A DNA stretch of 64,000 bases, taken from contig JAMFTS010000071.1 in assembly GCA_028095005.1 (NCBI GenBank), positions 35,135 to 99,134 of the forward strand, in the 5' to 3' direction. Numbering within the stretch: the stretch's first letter is position 1; each line of letters opens with the position of its first letter. Source of the stretch: Rhynchospora pubera. Taxonomy: Eukaryota > Streptophyta > Magnoliopsida > Poales > Cyperaceae. The notes beneath the pieces were generated by a model, which saw only the letters and a program-made list of their open reading frames with translations, was not told the origin of the DNA and searched no databases. Positions 46,127-57,479 of the stretch are shown here, one piece after another. Made by a program: the position numbers and the translations under genes.

Positions 46127-46130
46127 TAAG

Positions 46131-46231
46131 GGTTATAAAGGTGCAACCACAGAAAATGGTGGAGGTGGGGGTGGCGACGGATACAATAGTGCAGGAGGAT
46201 TGTGGTGGGTCTTACGGATACAATTCGATAA
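46131..46231 (+). pseudogene. 3' relic of the glycine-rich protein gene (unit B)
   Basis: The sequence aligns with the last about 100 bases of the GRP at 4247-4942 and with its 3' UTR (aatgttaggg, then tatatatgaat, then atttctgggcaa-taccag). Extra bases near 46199 shift the frame, so the ending GGYGGAHGYIP is lost. The rest of the gene is missing to the left, where two MITEs sit. Confidence 0.8.
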
Positions 46232-46868
46232 ATGTTAGGGGTTTCGTCTCATTAATTTTGTTTGGTCGTGTGTAAGGCCTATATATGAATGTGTATTTGA
46301 TCATTTCTGGGCAAATACCAGACGGTTGTCATTGATCCAGTAAGGTTAGGCTTAAATACCGCATAATCAAAGAACTGGATGAATATCGGTTAAACCGGCC
46401 GTTGTGAGACTTGAGCTGTCCCTCTAGACCAAACAAGCACTGTGATGTATCGCGACACGTTTTATATATATCTGTTTTTTCAAACCGATAAACCGGTAGA
46501 CCTGATATATCCCACACCGCCCGTTCCACCTGTTCGACACCCGGTAAGATTGATGGTTGTAAGATTTTAAAGTTTAGAGGTGGGACAATGCTACCGCAAC
46601 TGCGTCGTGATTCAGTCTCAACAATTGGTTTCCTTAATTTGGCTAAAAATTACATGCTGAATCGACAGAAATAGATATACTAGAAATCTAGAATTCCAAT
46701 AACTGAAAAAATAATGACATAGGAGCTGGATCTTGTTGGTAATTGTACTAAGTTGAATTTCTTTTTAGAAATTTGTTGGCAAAAAAAAAAAATAGTAGCA
46801 ATAAATCGGGATTACATAATTAATTTACAGAAGTAGAGAACACAATTACAACTAATTAATCACCAAAA
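46232..46868. other. spacer of unit B
   Basis: Homologous to 4940-5480 of unit A, with a B-specific stretch at about 46335-46545. No gene. Confidence 0.45.
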
Positions 46869-46989
46869 GTATCAGTTATTGGTCTAGTGACAAAGAGCAA
46901 TGCACATTGAGTGAAAGGTCGCAGGTTCGAAATCCGACTGGAAGAGGAGGGTCTTTCATATTAAAAATAAGTTGGATCACTTAGACCAA
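46869..46989 (+). mobile_element. tRNA-derived SINE, unit B only
   Basis: A 121-bp insertion with a pol III A-box-like segment (TGGTCTAGTGACAAAG) and a B box (GGTTCGAAATCC). It is flanked by a 19-bp target duplication: AACTAATTAATCACCAAAA at 46850-46868, and at 46990-47008 with one mismatch. Unit A (5475-5500) has the single, unoccupied site. Confidence 0.85.
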
Positions 46990-47063
46990 AACTAATTTAT
47001 CACCAAAATTAAAAATCCAAAACTAATATTCTAAGTTCCCTTGTCAATGAGAAGAATATAAAA

Positions 47064-47211
47064 GGCTCCGTTTGGATGGTGTGGGAATAAGAGGAATAAA
47101 TGAAGAAGTATTGAGAAGTGTGTAATTTTGTGAAGAGTTTGGATTGTTTATAATAAATTTGGGAGTAGGAAGAAGCTATTTCCTTATTCTTGCACTCATC
47201 CAAACAGAGCC
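47064..47211. mobile_element. MITE of the GGCTCCGTTTGG family, unit B only
   Basis: 148 bp, GGCTCCGTTTGGATG to CATCCAAACAGAGCC, with AAA on both sides. Unit A at about 5545 lacks it. The frame at 47144-47365 only reads through it. Confidence 0.8.
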
Positions 47212-47340
47212 AAAAGAAAGAAAACACGTGTCATCCAAGGATCCTTGTCAAGAGAGATGGAAAAAAGGCAGCCAGGCCTGTGCCAGGATGTTGTTGGGAC
47301 TAAGTAACCCTTCAATTGCTACACAATATCAGCCAAACTC

Positions 47341-47598
47341 GGGAATTGTTTCCTACACACCCTAATTTTTGAGATCCACTCCATTTTAGACGAAAATACC
47401 CCTCGAACTCTCTCAATTTACATCTCTCAATTCACATCCAGATAGAAATGTGAGGGGCATTTTCGTCCAAAAATTAGGAGTGTAGGAAGCAATTTTCGTC
47501 CAAAGGGAGTGAATCTCCAAAAATTAGGAGTGTAGGAAGCAATTTTCGTCCAAAGGAAGTGAATCTCCAAAAATTAGGAGTGTAGGAAGCAATTCCCG
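47341..47598. mobile_element. MITE with an internally amplified 50-bp repeat, unit B only
   Basis: TIR GGGAATTG, extended as an imperfect foldback (TTCCTACAC and AATTTTTG in both arms). It is flanked by CCAAACTC (47333-47340) and CCAAACCC (47599-47606), an 8-bp duplication with one mismatch, as for hAT elements. The right arm carries 2.7 tandem copies of a 50-bp unit (ggagtgtaggaagcaatttt). Unit C at about 57548 is unoccupied. Confidence 0.8.
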
Positions 47599-47606
47599 CC
47601 AAACCC

Positions 47607-48468
47607 ACAATACAACATAAAAGATAATATTTTATCGGAAACAGAAACATAAAAGAAATAAAAGATAATTTAAGTAAATCGGAAACAGAAACAATCCAAA
47701 AATGTTGTAAAATCTATTCACACATGTTATGATCCATCCAAATATGTTAACCTTGATGAAACCAGGGTTTGCATTATAACACTATGCATTTGCCAGGTGC
47801 CAGTCCGTACAATTCCGTACCAGATATATAGAGATATGGAGTGCTAAATACTTCAATATCTAGACCTAAAGATCATACGAGAATTTTTCACATGACATAA
47901 AAAGCTCATCAAATTAGCATTGCAGCTTACGTCAAAAAGCAAAATTTATTGGTACAGATACTAGCATTTTGTAAGAATTTAGTTTACTATCTTTATTTAT
48001 AGTGTAACAGCCACAGCCCCCGGATAATAATTACTTTTGTTGAATGATTTGATAACAACTGTCGCTCCGAACAGCATCGGCACATACTGTATCAGTGCCA
48101 AACTGCCAACCAAACAAGCTGCACCGGTATAAAACATCAAGTGCCCGATTAGAACTCTACTGAAAACCAAATTGGTGTCATTAAAACAATTGCTAGCTAG
48201 CTACTCTCTCCTGTATGGGAAGTTCTGTAATAATTTTGTTAAAATTCCCAGTTCACAATCATAAATTGCCCGTGAATATCTCTCTGCTCCAAACAGACAA
48301 TTTTATGTGCTTTTATTTGTGTATTATGCTTTTGGATTATATGAGATGAAATGTTGGGACTTTATTTTGAGGGTCACATCTTTTTGAGGATCAATGTTGG
48401 GACCTATAACATAGAAAAATACAATATTGTGGTCGTCTGTAACTGATCCCATGATGAAAAATATGGTT
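47607..48468. other. spacer of unit B
   Basis: Homologous to 5690-7380 of unit A and 57555-58330 of unit C. No gene. Confidence 0.5.
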
Positions 48469-48616
48469 GGCTCCGTTTGGATGGTGTGAGAATAAGAAAA
48501 ATAAGGGAAGAAGTATTGAGAAGTGTGTAGCTTTGTGAAGAATTTGGATTGTTTATAATAAATTTGGAAGTAGGAAGAAACTATTTTCTTATTCTTGCAC
48601 CCATCCAAACGGAGCC
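48469..48616. mobile_element. MITE of the GGCTCCGTTTGG family, unit B only
   Basis: 148 bp with perfect ends GGCTCCGTTTGGATG and CATCCAAACGGAGCC. It is very close to the copy at 47064. The matching site in unit A (about 7390) is unoccupied. Confidence 0.8.
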
Positions 48617-49114
48617 TTAATGATATCGCTGACTAGTGTAGACAAGAATCCTGAATAAGCAACATTTTAAGTTCAGTAAAGATCGAAATAACGCATGTTG
48701 ATAGGTCCAAAATAGTTTGCAGGAAGAATATTCACCTAGAAAATTAGAATTAAACATGCCAGACATTCTTCTACATCTTTTACTAAACGAAAACGGAAAC
48801 GGCATTAATATAAAAGAAAACGGAAGCCTTATTTACCAGGTAACAGTCACTTTTTTCTAATTAATCAATTTAAAAGCATATTCTTGGTATTTCGCCTATT
48901 TTGTGTCGATTGACAAAAAATAATTTCATATCAAAATATGAAATTTGAATTAAAATAAAACACTTCATATATATTGAGAATAAGCTTAATCCAAGGAAAA
49001 ACATTAAATTTTTCATTGAATGTAGTAATTCAACTCCATTTGAAAATTTGTTTATGACCGTTTTTATTTTTCCAATATAGTTATTGCACTTTCCTAATGA
49101 CAAAATTGTATGAA

Positions 49115-49680
49115 ACCGACAGAGGGGGGGAGGGCGGTGGCGGAGATACATTCAACAAATGGGTCAATTTGACCCCATTGAAATAAAATTTTTTGCTGCC
49201 TTGTATATAAAAAATTATACATATAGCATGAACTTTCTTATAACACACTAATTTGAACCCCACAATAAATATATAAAATTATATTGATTGAACCCCCATT
49301 AAACTTTTAATATGGATCTGTCTTATGATATATTTTTTTTTTATGCAATTAGCAATTTCTTACAAAATATGGAAAGATATTGAATAAGAAAAAAATAGTC
49401 AAGTCAGCTAATTTCTTGTCTTCCGATTTTCAATTTTCATTCCAGTTTCAGGGAGAGCACAATTTTATAACAACATATATTCTATTTTTTTTTCGTTTTT
49501 CTCTTGTCTTTGCTTGCATCTGGCAGAGAAAAAAAAATGATTCTTTGATATTTGCTAATTGGTCAAAGCTTTGAATTCTCTAGTCATTAGATAATGAAAT
49601 AATTTAAATTTTCTCATATTAATATTATAAATTTATTGAACTCCATTAGAAAAATTTCTAGCTCCGCCAGGGGAGCTTCG
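49115..49680. mobile_element. insertion of about 560 bp with hAT-like ends, unit B only
   Basis: Units A (8255-8280) and C (59060-59090) run straight across this point. In B the insert starts near GGTGGCGGAG and ends with CTAGCTCCGCCA, that is, inverted GGCGGAG ends next to a run of G. The interior is AT-rich and non-coding. The exact ends and duplication are uncertain. Confidence 0.55.
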
Positions 49681-50002
49681 GTACCAGCCAACATTGGATA
49701 TCCTAGCCTGTTGAAGTCATATTTTTTGTCACAAAATGGTATGAGATCTACCTTGATTAATATTTTTTGATAAAAAATAAAATTAAAACGACTCTTGTGT
49801 AGCCCCATTTTTTCGTTGAAACCAAACTTTTTTCCACGTCAAAAATTACCTTTTTGGCATGATCTAGAAAAGCAGGGCCAGTATCGCTGTGGTACCATAC
49901 TAGATGGACACCGGATTTGCTGTCCCCAATCATCGAAACTAACAATAATATATACATTACATATTCAGATTTGTTGCGTGGAAAGTTTACGAAGCAAAGT
50001 AT

Positions 50003-50033
<31 letters not shown>

Positions 50034-50744
50034 TGAACAGCCGACCATTAGTTAATAGGCATGTCTTAGTTAATTAATTAACGTCAATTGATCACTTATC
50101 AAATTCCAAATAAAACTATCTATTATGATAGTAACTGATACCAAATAGCAACATTTAGTTAGAATGTGCCAAATTTATATTGATCAACATTAATTGTACT
50201 TAGTATATATTGTTTGCACTAAACAATGAATTGAAATTATAATTTTTATTATAGATTAGATTCAGAAGCAAAATAAAAGTTATTCGCACATGACAAGTCA
50301 GCATTAATTCTCTTATCATTCTCTCCTTTCTCTGCTCTTAATTTATGCACAGCGCAAATATTAATTTAATAATCACGTTTCGTCTTAATTTAATAACAAA
50401 TGCTCTCTCATGTGCATTTAGGGAACTATAATAAAGAAATAGCTTTAAGTACTTAGTGTGTTTCCATGCCTCATCGAATTTTGTTCCTTGTTCAATTAAG
50501 ATTGTTAAAATTAATTACGTAATTATATAATTATAAAATTGTAAGAACTTCTTACATGTACATTACATATGTAGATTCTGCATTGAAGCTTATTTTCTAT
50601 AAGTGCACTATGTATATTATTTATAATGAATTCGTATTTTATTTACAATTAACTTATTCCTAATGTAATTTCTGATTTACCTCTTTACGCGTTATTAACA
50701 GGATCGTCATCAACAGAAAGATACTTTTAAACATTCAATTCATT
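49681..50744. other. spacer and distal upstream region of PAP copy 2
   Basis: Homologous to 8280-9200 of unit A and 59090-60130 of unit C. The only additional feature is an oligo-T run at about 50007-50029. Confidence 0.5.
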
Positions 50745-50762
50745 AAAAAATAAAGAAGGATA

Positions 50763-51992
50763 ACTTGTTAAGAGTTTACTGTTTTTTTTTTCTTTTGAAG
50801 TTCGTACCGGTTTTGGTATGAACTTGGAGCTTTTTGTTTCGAGATATTAAAAAACATGTCAATACGGGAAAACCCTAGCACGAATATTGAGGCGCCGTTA
50901 GGCGATTATTAGCGATCCCTCAGGTTCTCCCTCTCCCACCCCCTCTCTGACCTCGGCGATCCCCCGTCCTCCGCCGCTTGCCGAGACAGTCTGAAAACCT
51001 TAGGCGGGAAGGCCGCCGAGGCCGACGGCGGCCTCCCCCGCCACATCTCCCTCCTTTCTTCCTTTTTTCTGATTTTTGGTTCTACTTTGGTCTTCGTTTT
51101 CGTCTCTGATGGCATTTGTGCCGGGTGAATCTTGGATTCGATCTTCTCCGACCTTTTCCGATTTGGTGGTGTGTCGTAAGTGTGTGGCCGACGAATGCAG
51201 TGCTCCTATGCGTGTGCTGCGGCCATGGAGAACCAGTGGGTTTAGTCGTTGTTATGGTGTTGTCGATGATGCGGTCGTGGTGCGGTATAGCCGACGATGT
51301 GGTCGTGGAGTTTAGCCATTGTTGGTGCTGTCGACGAAGCGACCCTGGTGCGGTACGGCTGGCGATGCGGTCGTGGAGAACCGGCGGGTTTAGCCGTTGT
51401 TGGTGCGGTCGACAAAGCGATCCTGGTGCGGTACAGCCGACGATGTGGTCATGGAGAACTGGCAGGTTTAGCCGTTGTTGGTGCGGTCGACGAAGCGATC
51501 CTGGTGTGGTACGGCTGGCGATATGGTGCGTTACAGTCGGCGATGCGGTCTTGATAAGGTCGTGGTGCGGTACAGACAGCGATGCGATCATGGTGCGGTA
51601 CAGTCCGTGATGTGGTCATGGTGCGGCACAGCTAGCGGGTGTACTGTCGTTGTGGGTCTGGATCGTGGATTTGCGATGTGGTTGAAGAGAGTTGCTTCTC
51701 TTGTTGCAAATAGACCGTACGTGTGGTGTGACCAACCGGTGTGGTTTGGTTATGGTTGTGTAGTCGTTCCGTTGTTCAGGAGGGCTAATAGTTGTCGGCA
51801 AAGTTTCGGGTGAAATTTAGCATTTAGTGGTACGGCTAGGTACCGGCTTAGAATGTGAACTTGTTAAGAGTTTACTGTTTTTTTCTTTTGAAGTTCGTAC
51901 CGGTTTTGGTATGAACTTGGAGCTTTTTGTTTTGAGAATTCTGTAATCCTTTTCTTTTTATTAATGAAAATTGCTAGCTTTTGCTAGCCCTC
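50763..51992 (+). mobile_element. LINE-mobilised composite retroelement with direct repeats and a minisatellite
   Basis: Flanked by a perfect 18-bp target duplication (AAAAAATAAAGAAGGATA, 50745-50762 and 51993-52010) and ending TTGCTAGCCCTC before the A-run, as plant L1 3' ends do. An 80-base direct repeat (acttgttaagag to ggagctttttgttt) occurs at the very 5' edge (50763-50844) and again near the 3' end (51859-51937). Between them are an L1-like GC-rich leader (50870-51060) and 60-80-bp tandem repeats (51200-51640, gttggtgcggtcgac-aagcgatcctggtg). The open frames there (51076-51813, both strands) follow from the repeat. No RT is encoded. Confidence 0.8.
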
Positions 51993-52010
51993 AAAAAATA
52001 AAGAAGGATA

Positions 52011-52427
52011 CCACATGCAACTTATAACCAAGTGAGGAGAAATTCTATTAAAAATTTAAAATAAACCTGAAAAGGTATCATTCTGAAATTGAATCTTAAT
52101 TACATAATAATTGAAAAGGAAAATGTTGAGTACATAAAACAGCGCTACCTGTGAAAAATACCACCTAATTAATAAAGAAGCATTTATACATGCATCCTAT
52201 AACGATTATAACTAATGTGTAATTTTGGGAAGTTTTCTGGAGTAATATGTAACATACATTGTCATGTACTCATGTGTTGTGTATTGCAAATTAGTAAATC
52301 AATCTAACATGCTAATTAATTGTACCAACAATAGACCGTTCACTTGTGCCATTGCATCTGATGGATATCGCAGAGCACATCTTTCCTGCGTGAAAAATCA
52401 CACCCATATCATAAATTTTGCCAAAAA
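52011..52427. other. proximal upstream region of PAP copy 2
   Basis: Homologous to 9230-9600 of unit A. No gene. Confidence 0.5.
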
Positions 52428-52435
52428 GGATATAC
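52428..52435 (+). promoter_or_regulatory. P1BS-like site (GNATATNC) before PAP copy 2
   Basis: GGATATAC lies 176 bases before the ATG, at the position conserved with copy 1. Confidence 0.4.
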
Positions 52436-52542
52436 TTCTTCTAGCAAAATGCCTTTGCCACATTCAAAATTAATAAAAAATAAAAATTTGACTAGAACAA
52501 ATTAAAAATAAATTTAAAACATATGAACAGGCAAACTGCCTC

Positions 52543-52550
52543 TATATAAA
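52543..52550 (+). promoter_or_regulatory. TATA box of PAP copy 2
   Basis: TATATAAA lies 61 bases before the ATG and is identical to that of copy 1. Confidence 0.6.
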
Positions 52551-52603
52551 GGAGAATGAATTGCACCGTTCTATTCATCCTCTTTATCTCAATACAATTC
52601 TCA

Positions 52604-55600
52604 ATGGAACTCTCCAAACCGCAGCTCTTTCTTTGTTTGCTCTTTTTCTCAACTCTCATCTTCCCATTGTCTAATGTCACCTTTGCTTATAATTATGCTG
52701 ACTACAGAAAAGGCCATCCTGACGTTTCCGAGTTTAGATTAATCAATCGAAGGGAACTCACTGACTGTCTAGATCCAAACCCATACCTATCCATAACAAC
52801 AAATGTGAATTCCACATTGTCCAATGAAGCATATGTGACTGTAACTGTTGGCGGTGTCCTCGTGCCAGATAGTTCAGACTGGATTGGCATGATATCTCCT
52901 TCTGACTCAAGGTACCATATGCATGTAATTTATTTCTTTTGCTTTAGGCTAGAACTTAATGTTGGCATTAAAAACTTTTTTAATTTATCAATGCAGTGTT
53001 GATGCTTGCCCCGATAGTGCTGCAAATTATTTGCAAACTGGGGATACTGCATCTCTGCCTCTTCTATGTCATTATCCTGTCAAGGTGAATGATCGACGTA
53101 TCAATTAAAGTCCTTTTTTTGCTATATATATTAAATAAGATGATTTAAGTAAAATTGTATTAATTTTGGAATTTGTGTTCAAAAACAACTTTAAATGAGT
53201 AAGAATAAAGGGTGAATACTAAAAGTACCGAAATTAATCTATCAGGAATCACTTTAAAACATGAGAATAAGTAGAAAATTGCTTCAATCTTTTAGGAAAA
53301 TTTATTATGATTTAACATTCATAATAACTCTGTAAAGTGATTCCGGACTGGACTGGATGGACTGGGCCAGAGCATATGATAGTAAGAATTCATATGTAGT
53401 TCTTTTCAATAAAAAAATTTATTTTGACTTCAAATCACAATTCTAGAGCTGAATGCATAGCCCAACCAGCGGGCCAGGATACAAAACCTGCGCTGGCCCT
53501 GTTAACATTTATTCGTGGATTTGTATAATATGTGCTAAATGTTTAAGGAGTGAGATAAAGTCAGGTACATGGCAGGAAGATGAGTTCTGTATTGATTTGT
53601 CAAAACAGAGTGGCTGTTGCAAATTTAGAGCTTTGTATTGTAGATCACCAATAATGGCCCACTCTACATGAGTTCCGGTGGTACTAGGTTTGCCAAATCA
53701 ATGCACATGCCATTACTAATTTGAATCATTAATATTGTTATTCTTGTTACTAATTTGAATCATTAATATAGTTCTTCTTGTTAAGAACTTAAACGTCAAA
53801 TAGCAACAATTATTTAGATTTTTATACATTCTCCTTTTCTCTCGGATTTTAATCCTCAAATTACCTTCCATAATTACAGGCACAATATTTGAGCAACGAC
53901 CCCAACTACCTCAGTTGTTCCAAACAAGCATGTGTAGAACAAATTGGAGGCATCTGTTTGCAGTACGCATGTCTTGGCTCGGTCACATTCCATGTTGTCA
54001 ACATTCGAACAGATATTGAGTTTGTGTTCTTCACCGGTGACTTTAGCTTGCCATGTGTGCTCACAAGAACCAACCCGATTAAGTTTGCAAACCCGTCTGC
54101 ACCACTTTATGGTCAGGTGTCGAGCATTGATTCCACTGGAACATCGGTATGATGGACTCGAATACATGGAAAATATCATTGGTTTTTCTTGCTGACACCT
54201 TCATTAGGATATATGACAAATTTCAATTTACTTGACAAAATCATTACATTAATCGTTCCAGCTTGTAATAAGAGCCAATATGCATACCATCTATATCTAT
54301 TCATTCATCTGTTAATCTTACATTTTTTTTCTCATGAGTTTTTAATTAGTGTACATGTCTATTTTCTGTATGTAATAGCTGAGGTTGACATGGGTTAGTG
54401 GAGATCAGACTCCACAACAGGTGCAGTACGCAAGTGGGAAATCTGCTACATCAACAGTGAAAACATTCACTGTTGCTGATATGTGCAGTAAGTATACCTT
54501 GCTCTCTGATTCATTTTTCATTTTCTCAACATCTAATTCACACCTTGTAAACAACTAAAATACAAAGGTGCCAGTGGAATACCAAGCCCGGCAAAGGATT
54601 TTGGATGGCACAACCCTGGTTATATCCATTCAGCCGTCATGACCGGCCTCTTACCATCCACTACATACTCGTACAAATACGGAAGGTACAATTGCTAATT
54701 ACAGCAACAATTAATTCTACTAGTTTTCCTGATAATTACAAGTTACTGGTTTGCATCTTACCGCACAGTTAATATTACATAATATACATACTCTCTACAG
54801 TTCTTCAGTCGGCTGGAGTAACACGCTCAGCTTAAAAACTCCACCAGCCAGTGGGGCTGCCAATTTGACTTTCATTGTATATGGTGATATGGGAAAAGCT
54901 CCTCTTGATCAGTCAGTAGAGCACTACATTCAGGTAAATATATATCTTCTTTGTTCAACATTTTCATTTGCAAAGAATCTTACCCAGAATTTACATTTTT
55001 TTAGCAAGATTGAGAGGACAAAAAAGAAACAATAATAATAAAATCAGGGGGTTTTGTAATGCACAGGGCGTGGGTATTAGCAGCAATTATTGTGCATAAA
55101 GATAAAATTATAAGTAAATTGATTGTCACATTTGTAGTATTAGTAAACTCTTAAAAAACCAAAATGATTTGACACGACTGATTTTTTTTAATAACTATAA
55201 ACCTTGATTTGCAGCCTGGATCAACCTCTGTAGCTTCGGCAATAACAAGAGATATCGACGCACACCATATTGATTCAATATTTCACATTGGTGATATTAG
55301 CTACGCCACAGGATTTCTTGCTGAGTGGGAATTTTTTCTGAAACAAATTGAACCATATGCTTCCCGTGTCTCATACATGGCAGCAATCGGCAACCATGAA
55401 AGGTAATTTTCTCTTTTATTCAAATAATTACTCCTCAAATATGTAAAGAAATATCCAAGCTTCACAAATCACAATGACATACAAGCAAAAGATATGTAAT
55501 TTTAATTAAATTATTTACTATCTTTGGCATACAGTAAATTATAATATTTTACAGGGATTATCCTGGGTCAGGATCATTTTATTCTTTGACGGACTCAGGT

Positions 55601-57034
55601 GGTGAGTGTGGAGTGCCATATGAAACATATTTTCAAATGCCTGTATCTGCAAAAGACAAACCATGGTACTCAATTGAACAAGGGCCGGTACACTTCACAG
55701 TGATTTCAACGGAGCATGACTTTACATCTGGTTCAGAACAAGTACAAATTAACTGGAATTTCATTGCTTGTAATTTATTTCGTTATTTAATTTTTAAATG
55801 TAATTCTCAAATCAAATTGTTTTTGTTTTTGTGGATGTCTAGTATAACTGGATAAATGCGGATCTGGCATCTGTCAACAGAAAAACAACTCCTTGGGTGG
55901 TTTTCACAGGGTAAATTTCTTTAATTGTTTTAGTGGCCATAACAAGCAATATTGAAATACTACTCTTTTATTTAACCACTTGAAAATAAAAATTTAATTT
56001 CTTATTTTTGACAGACATAGACAAATGTATTCGTCATCCTCAGATCCCGACAGCTCATTTGCTGCTTCTATTGAGCCACTCCTACTAAAATACAAGGTAG
56101 GGCCTTTCCTTGTTCAAATAAATAGGACGGAGAAAGAGAGGGTGTTAATTCAATAATTATGAAGTTCTATAAAAATATTTTATTAGCCTGGGATGATTTC
56201 ATTCTTGTGAAGCTATAGCATATATGGTGTAAAACTGAGTCACTGGTAGATAATCATTGCATTTGCATAGGCCTACTTGTATAGTTACCCCAAAGTTCGG
56301 AAATCTGTTGATTAACTGATCAATCGCTGACATGAATAGGTGGATTTGGCGTTGTATGGACATGTACATAATTACGAGAGAACCTGTGCAGTATACCAGT
56401 CACAATGTTTAGCCATGCCAACTAAGGATGCCAGTGGAACAGACACTTATAATAACAACAATTATGCAGCACCAGTTCAAGTGGTAGTAGGAATGGCTGG
56501 ATTTTCTTTGGATACTTTCCCAAGCACTGTAAGTTATCTCCGAAATATGATTTTTGCTCTTTTCCTCATAATATTTTTGGTTTTTTCTCTGGTATATTGG
56601 AAGAAGAGGGGTTCGGCAATAAATTTTTTTTTCTAATTTGATCAGGCACCAAGTTGGAGTTTGGTGAGGCTTTCTGAATTTGGTTTTGCACGTGTTACTG
56701 CATCAAGAAGTGACTTGCTATTTGAGGTTAGTAACTTTTTTGTTTTGCCGTTTTATTCGGTTCATAATTGCTGAACAAAACGTAATGAAAGGTTGCTATA
56801 CTTTGTTCATTTAAGGTATGTTCTCATAATTTGAGGACATGCATGATAGGTAAAGTCGATCCACAAAAGATAAAAAGTATATAATTGATTCTTATTTTCT
56901 TTTTGTCCTTAATTTTTGTTTTCCAATTTGAATATTGTTACTATCTTTAGTTGCTAATTCATTTCTTTTTTCAGTTCGTGAATTCAGCAACGTCGGCTAT
57001 TCATGATCGGTTCCATATCATAAAGACCTACTAA
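52604..57034 (+). CDS. purple acid phosphatase / nucleotide pyrophosphatase-like, copy 2 (13 exons)
   Basis: Exons: 52604-52911, 52997-53084, 53880-54146, 54379-54487, 54568-54685, 54801-54933, 55215-55402, 55555-55741, 55843-55910, 56015-56096, 56340-56528, 56646-56726, 56975-57034. Every exon has the same length as in copy 1, giving 625 residues and no frame damage. The signal peptide (MELSKPQLFLCLLFFSTL...), the two N-terminal PAP domains, the metallophosphoesterase core with GDMG, GDISYA, GNHE, GHRQMY and GHVHNYER, and the C-terminal domain are all kept. Substitutions are few (for example Q342P-G at the start of exon 7, K for Y before YG in exon 5, and ATSAIHD for GASVVHD near the end). 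An ATG at 52556 in frame lies downstream of the TATA box but before the conserved start; 52604 is preferred because copy 1 and the signal peptide begin there. Confidence 0.93.
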
Positions 57035-57479
57035 ATTAATACGATGATTCCAATATATGCTCAATTTGTTTTACTTGAATCAACAGAAGTTGTTTTGTTA
57101 TGTTTGCTTTTTGTAAAGGCAATGAAAGTCATTAATATTCTAACAAAATTCTCCTGAGATGAATTGTATTTAACAAACTGGATTGTAACAAATAAGTTTT
57201 ATCAGATGAATGGCACTCTTGTTGTCTTCTTTTTTTTTTTTAATAATGAACACTCTAATTGTACTTTACCGAACTTTGAGAAATGAGAACTAGCTCTTGA
57301 TCTAGTGTCATGGCCAATACCAAAAAAAATAATAATAATAATCTTGGAGGGGACCAATTTGAAATTTTAAGTTTTATAAGAGGCTAAATTAAATTTCATA
57401 CATATAATAAAATTAACACAGTAGAAAATGAAAGATTTCAAGCTTAAGGGGAATGTATCTGCGAAAAGTGAGGGAGACA
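57035..57479. other. 3' UTR of PAP copy 2 and junction to unit C
   Basis: Homology to the copy 1 3' region ends near 57285. A short (aat)n run lies at about 57328-57342. The C unit starts near 57480. Confidence 0.5.

Larger units (their letters stand above)
46131..57285 (+). repeat. tandem segmental duplication, unit B
   Basis: Colinear with unit A. It contains the GRP relic, spacer and PAP copy 2, expanded by a SINE, several MITEs, a 560-bp insertion and a LINE-derived composite. It keeps about 300 bases at 50155-50465 that unit A has lost. Confidence 0.8.

Noticed and set aside
45886..46275. 129-codon plus frame
   Set aside because: It runs through two MITEs and the GRP relic. No conserved protein is involved.
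51076..51813. Repetitive 110-170-codon frames on both strands
   Set aside because: The 60-80-bp tandem repeat stays open in several frames by chance. The segment is inside a LINE-derived insertion.
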